DNA from: Bacteroidota bacterium | GTDB lineage: Bacteria; Bacteroidota; Bacteroidia; Chitinophagales; Chitinophagaceae | Assembly: GCA_020161535.1 (NCBI GenBank) | Contig: JAIUNW010000007.1 | Location: forward strand, 124,001-188,000 | Reading direction: 5' to 3' | DNA: 64,000 nucleotides | Program-made: the position numbers and the translations under genes | The notes under the pieces: generated by a model | What the model saw: the letters and a program-made list of their open reading frames with translations, nothing else | Told to the model about the DNA's origin: nothing | Database searches by the model: none | Shown: positions 61,801-64,000 of the stretch, in pieces | Layout of the letters: the number at the start of each line of letters is the position of its first letter | Position numbering within the stretch: position 1 is the stretch's first letter

Positions 61801-63958
61801 AATGCGTACTCGCTATGAATGCAATGGCACCGCGCTGGCGAGCCAACACATATTTTTCACTCAGCGTCTCCCATGTTTCAAAACGACCATCGCTGAAATC
61901 GAAAAGGTTACCGGCATAACAACCGTTCACCGAAAACACGGGGTATTTTCCGGCATTGTTGTAATCATCGGGATCGGCAATGCTGAATTCAAGCGTGGTT
62001 GCCGACGAGTGACCGAAATACGTTAAGAGGCTAATACCCTCTTCCAATTTCTGCCGCACTATTTCGCCACCTGCCTGGTCGTTCGACCCTGACACCGTTT
62101 TACAAAGCACCGTTGTACTGGCGCCTGTCAATGTATCGTCGATAATGGCTTTATAGGCCGACACATAACTACAAAGTGCCGAGCCCAAAATAGCGTCGGT
62201 GGCCCCAGTTACATGCAATACATTCTTCATCCACAATTTATCGGCCATGCGATTGGAGGCTGATTTTTGTGCCTGCTCATACTCTTTTACTTTTTCGAGA
62301 TAGTTTGTTATTTCCGTTGCATTGATCACACTCAAACGACCAATACTGGATAAAGTGGTTGGGTTAAAGGTACTATTGGTAGAGAGCAGGTTATCCGATC
62401 CCGGATAGCCGAAAGTGGGCACCAGGTTCTGTTCGCGAAGACGCGGGCGTTCCGTCGCCGGTGATCCCCAATACTGGTTATAAGTCACCCCTTTGCCAAT
62501 CAGAAAAGCCTTGGGGCTGCCAGCAAAATGATCACGCGCGTAGGAGATAAAATTCTTTACGGCCGATGGATGTCCATAAATGCCAAAAGCGAACTGATCA
62601 GTCAGTTCATCAATGTCGTATGTTTTTGCATTGAAACTACCGCCGGCAGCACTGCTGCGATAAGCGCGATATTCTTCAACCGGGTTTGATCCATTGGCAC
62701 CGGCAAACAATACTTTGTTTGAAACGATCAGAAAATTACCCTGGTTATCCTGGTTGGTAATATTGACGAATGTTCGGGGCTGCAAGGCCGTTACTGGTTG
62801 ATAATAGGTTCCAGCCTGGCTCACCAGCACCATATTGCGTGCGGTGATAGATCCGCGAAGCGCAAAACGATACACACCTGCCACTTCAACGTTGGCCACA
62901 TACCGTTCCATGGTTTCGGTATCGTATAATACCGGGGCCGCACCGCCTGCATTAAAATCGGTTATCTCGAGATAATAACCCTGGGTGCGCGCATCCAGTT
63001 TAAACGGGAACCAGGTAGCGTTGTTAAACGAGAACAAACGCGGATAGGTCATTTCATAAAATGAAATCACCATACGGTCAACAAAAGTGGAAGCCGGGGG
63101 CTGGTAGTTGGTAAAGTTTATGGCGGCGCTATTGGACGCGATGAGTGCGTTAGGAAATGTTTCAGCCATTACAGCGCCGGAAGAATAATTCATCGCCGTG
63201 TCTTTCAACAACTGGTTGTTGACTGTCAATTGTACCCGTCGGGTTCGGTCTGTGTTACCAAAGGCACCAAAACGAAAAGTTGCATTTGGTCCCGCGGTAG
63301 CCACCCGCAGGTTACTGATCGTTTGGCTCAGAGAAGCTTTTTCCCGTATATCATCGCTCGACCAGAATTCGCCGTTGTCGTAACTGGATGAATAGATATA
63401 GTTACCATCCACTACATTGGCAAAACCGTTATTGATTTTGTTTTTGAAATAGTTGCTGTAGGTATACATGAAATACGGCTCAACCGGCAAGCTGTTGGCC
63501 GCAATATTATTTACCACGGTGGCATATCGCTTTCCTGCAGTAGCATCTACTGTGAGAAAATAGGTGGCAGTATCTGTAAACAAACTGAAGTTCTGCGCAT
63601 GTTGGTAAGAGGGCGTTCGATACAATGCGCGATCGGCTGCCCCATCGTTGGGTTTGCCAATGAATTCAATAAACCCATCGGCAGGCAAAACCCCCGATGC
63701 TACGGAAGTGTAAATGGGTACTTCCTGTCCATTGCGGAAAAGATGAAATTGTGTTACCGGTACAGCGCCTAAACCATTCGACTGCAACAAGGAGGCGGGC
63801 AAACGATAGAGTCCGGTATTAATGATCTTGAACTTATAGTAAGTATTGCTGTAATTGATCCATTCGTTGTTGTACACCTGTGCCTCCAGCGTAAACCAGC
63901 CGGTGAACATAAGCAGCGTCAACTGAATTAAACGGGCGATATTTCTATTCATTCGCAT
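58856..63958 (-). CDS. C25-family protease, putative type IX secretion sortase PorU2
   Basis: A 1700-residue secreted protein with a signal peptide (about 10-27). A gingipain-like C25 domain occupies about 420-780, with the catalytic histidine in TYFGHSS (about residue 650) and cysteine in VNGCYAG (about 680). A CARDB-like Ig domain (about 820-920) follows, then further beta-sandwich regions. The C-terminus is FlgD/T9SS-like (NYPNPFSTSTAF ... NGVYLYRV). PorU removes the C-terminal sorting domain of T9SS cargo. The great length and CARDB domain point to the second type often named PorU2 rather than PorU itself. It could instead be a large T9SS-secreted gingipain-like protease. The ATG at 63958 or 63952 fits. 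Confidence 0.8.
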   Translation of the reverse strand: MRMNRNIARLIQLTLLMFTGWFTLEAQVYNNEWINYSNTYYKFKIINTGLYRLPASLLQSNGLGAVPVTQFHLFRNGQEVPIYTSVASGVLPADGFIEFIGKPNDGAADRALYRTPSYQHAQNFSLFTDTATYFLTVDATAGKRYATVVNNIAANSLPVEPYFMYTYSNYFKNKINNGFANVVDGNYIYSSSYDNGEFWSSDDIREKASLSQTISNLRVATAGPNATFRFGAFGNTDRTRRVQLTVNNQLLKDTAMNYSSGAVMAETFPNALIASNSAAINFTNYQPPASTFVDRMVISFYEMTYPRLFSFNNATWFPFKLDARTQGYYLEITDFNAGGAAPVLYDTETMERYVANVEVAGVYRFALRGSITARNMVLVSQAGTYYQPVTALQPRTFVNITNQDNQGNFLIVSNKVLFAGANGSNPVEEYRAYRSSAAGGSFNAKTYDIDELTDQFAFGIYGHPSAVKNFISYARDHFAGSPKAFLIGKGVTYNQYWGSPATERPRLREQNLVPTFGYPGSDNLLSTNSTFNPTTLSSIGRLSVINATEITNYLEKVKEYEQAQKSASNRMADKLWMKNVLHVTGATDAILGSALCSYVSAYKAIIDDTLTGASTTVLCKTVSGSNDQAGGEIVRQKLEEGISLLTYFGHSSATTLEFSIADPDDYNNAGKYPVFSVNGCYAGNLFDFSDGRFETWETLSEKYVLARQRGAIAFIASTHFGITNYLNYYLTAFYTKVARTDYGGPISKASEDGLADLVRASNNTDFLARSHAEQITYHGDPALVFNFQAKPDFVVESSSIRIAPSFISVASQQYQAIVTIYNQGKAQGDSVQVEVSHVSPSGTTTLLYNQKIANLKYVDSITLTIPIDALKDKGQNTINVRVDGANLVSEMDETNNNASKTYFIYEDELTPVFPYNYAIVTDPAIKYYASTANPLSNSKQYVLEVDTTKLFNSSLKRTTTVTSTGGVLEFDPQMSYLDSTVYYWRTSFVAGEGGEYKWNNFSFLYHTKLSTGFNQSHFYQHTESDLLNVYLDSARKWQFSDRVNNLLVKQSLYPTSGSQDIDFAVELNNSDSIRSACVGQSLIFNIIDPITFRPWKNVDNAGNNLYRYGSGSANCHWSRNWNFEFSYMSDSLRGIIMRFMDSIPVGSFVVVRSVDYADPESYAKTWEGDTARFGRGNSLYHKLLAAGMYGIDSINAAKCWALVYQKGVPGFTPLYKVSQGLYDKIFVTATPETPGTSGSVNSPAFGPAKSWQKMVWLGHPVEASGTPDEATLDIYGITTSNTSVLLKTVNPSEWDNDISDISAAQYPRLKLKLNTLDSINHSPYQLDYWRLIYQPVPEGAIAPNIYLIGKDTVDYGEQAQFAVAFKNISKTAFDSLQLKFILTDANNVPHQLAFDTTKALIAGDTVIFRFTINTTNYPGANVLYIDFNPDNAQPEQYHVNNVMYKPFYVRYDKTNPLLDVTFDGVHILNGDIVSAKPVIVIKLTDENKNLLLTSDSLMRIQVRYPDQSIRTFRVDGDTVRFTPASSSANNTATIEFTPAFLKTFDQESGIDNYVLTVTGRDKSNNPAGQIQYVVNFTVINKPMISNLLNYPNPFSTSTAFVFTLTGSEIPTNFKIQILTVTGKIVREITGPELGPLHIGRNITEFKWDGTDQFGQRLANGVYLYRVITMLNGKTLEKYKSQNDNTDKFFNKGYGKMYLIR

Positions 63959-63970
63959 AAGGTCGGGTGC

Positions 63971-64000
63971 TTACTTTTTCTTGTTTTTCTTTACCAGGTC
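63971..64000 (-). CDS. 3' end of a truncated gene
   Basis: The last nine codons and stop of a leftward gene (DLVKKNKKK, TAA at 63971-63973) reach the right edge, 12 nt upstream of the PorU2-like start. The lysine-rich tail and tight spacing suggest an upstream operon member. The product cannot be identified. Confidence 0.4.
   Translation of the reverse strand, partial: DLVKKNKKK

Noticed and set aside
1..64000. CRISPR arrays, rRNA genes, insertion sequences
   Set aside because: I saw no regularly spaced repeats, no rRNA sequence and no transposase in either strand.

Overview
The window looks like the chromosome of a Bacteroidota member, most likely the Chitinophagaceae or close relatives. 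It has three SusC/SusD outer-membrane pairs and a type IX secretion (PorU-type) protease. DarA/DarB genes of the dialkylresorcinol/flexirubin type are present. Several housekeeping genes are preceded by the Bacteroidota promoter core TAnnTTTG, and Shine-Dalgarno sequences are almost absent, with rpsU as the clear exception. The genus cannot be fixed from this sequence because there is no 16S gene.

Region 1 (1-27.4 kb) is a large catabolic, polysaccharide-utilisation-like locus. It has a leftward unit (non-canonical Nramp transporter, then a truncated NAD-dependent epimerase/dehydrogenase-like gene at the edge). A rightward operon follows (SusC, SusD, Tat-type DegT aminotransferase, Tat-type amidohydrolase, M20 amidohydrolase, unknown lipoprotein). 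A long leftward operon encodes SusC, SusD with an inserted domain, a DUF5017-like lipoprotein, a PVC-type dehydrogenase-like lipoprotein, a beta-propeller and a HiPIP. A rightward Gfo/Idh/MocA gene faces a leftward pair (heparinase II/III-like protein, second Tat-type DegT aminotransferase). Four tandem AACCGCA-type motifs with an 11-bp period lie upstream of these units and suggest one regulon. The substrate is unknown; an amino- or uronic-sugar-containing glycan or aminocyclitol is my inference.

Region 2 (27.6-37.8 kb) holds rpoB, standing alone between its own promoter and terminator, and a third SusC/SusD pair behind a ROK-family regulator.

Region 3 (38-46.1 kb) is a compact DarA/DarB cluster: ABC exporter, BtrH-type acyltransferase, a small unknown protein, ketosynthase III (DarB), DarA, and divergently an ACP and two KAS-II-type ketosynthases, the second without the active-site cysteine. 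It probably makes the dialkylresorcinol part of a flexirubin-like pigment. The divergent promoter carries two perfect inverted repeats.

Region 4 (46.3-53.8 kb) is the translation block, leftward: rpsU, xerC, hpf, four tRNAs, tuf, tRNA-Trp, secE, nusG, a decayed toxin-antitoxin pair, then rplK-rplA-rplJ-rplL. rplL ends in a terminator and rpoB lies about 15 kb away. rpoC does not follow rpoB, so the usual rplKAJL-rpoBC array is broken up here.

Region 5 (53.9-64 kb) holds ribE, a polytopic membrane protein, a GT2 glycosyltransferase and a methyltransferase (rightward). Facing them are a GT-C-like membrane protein, a 1700-residue PorU2-like C25 protease and the tail of a truncated gene.
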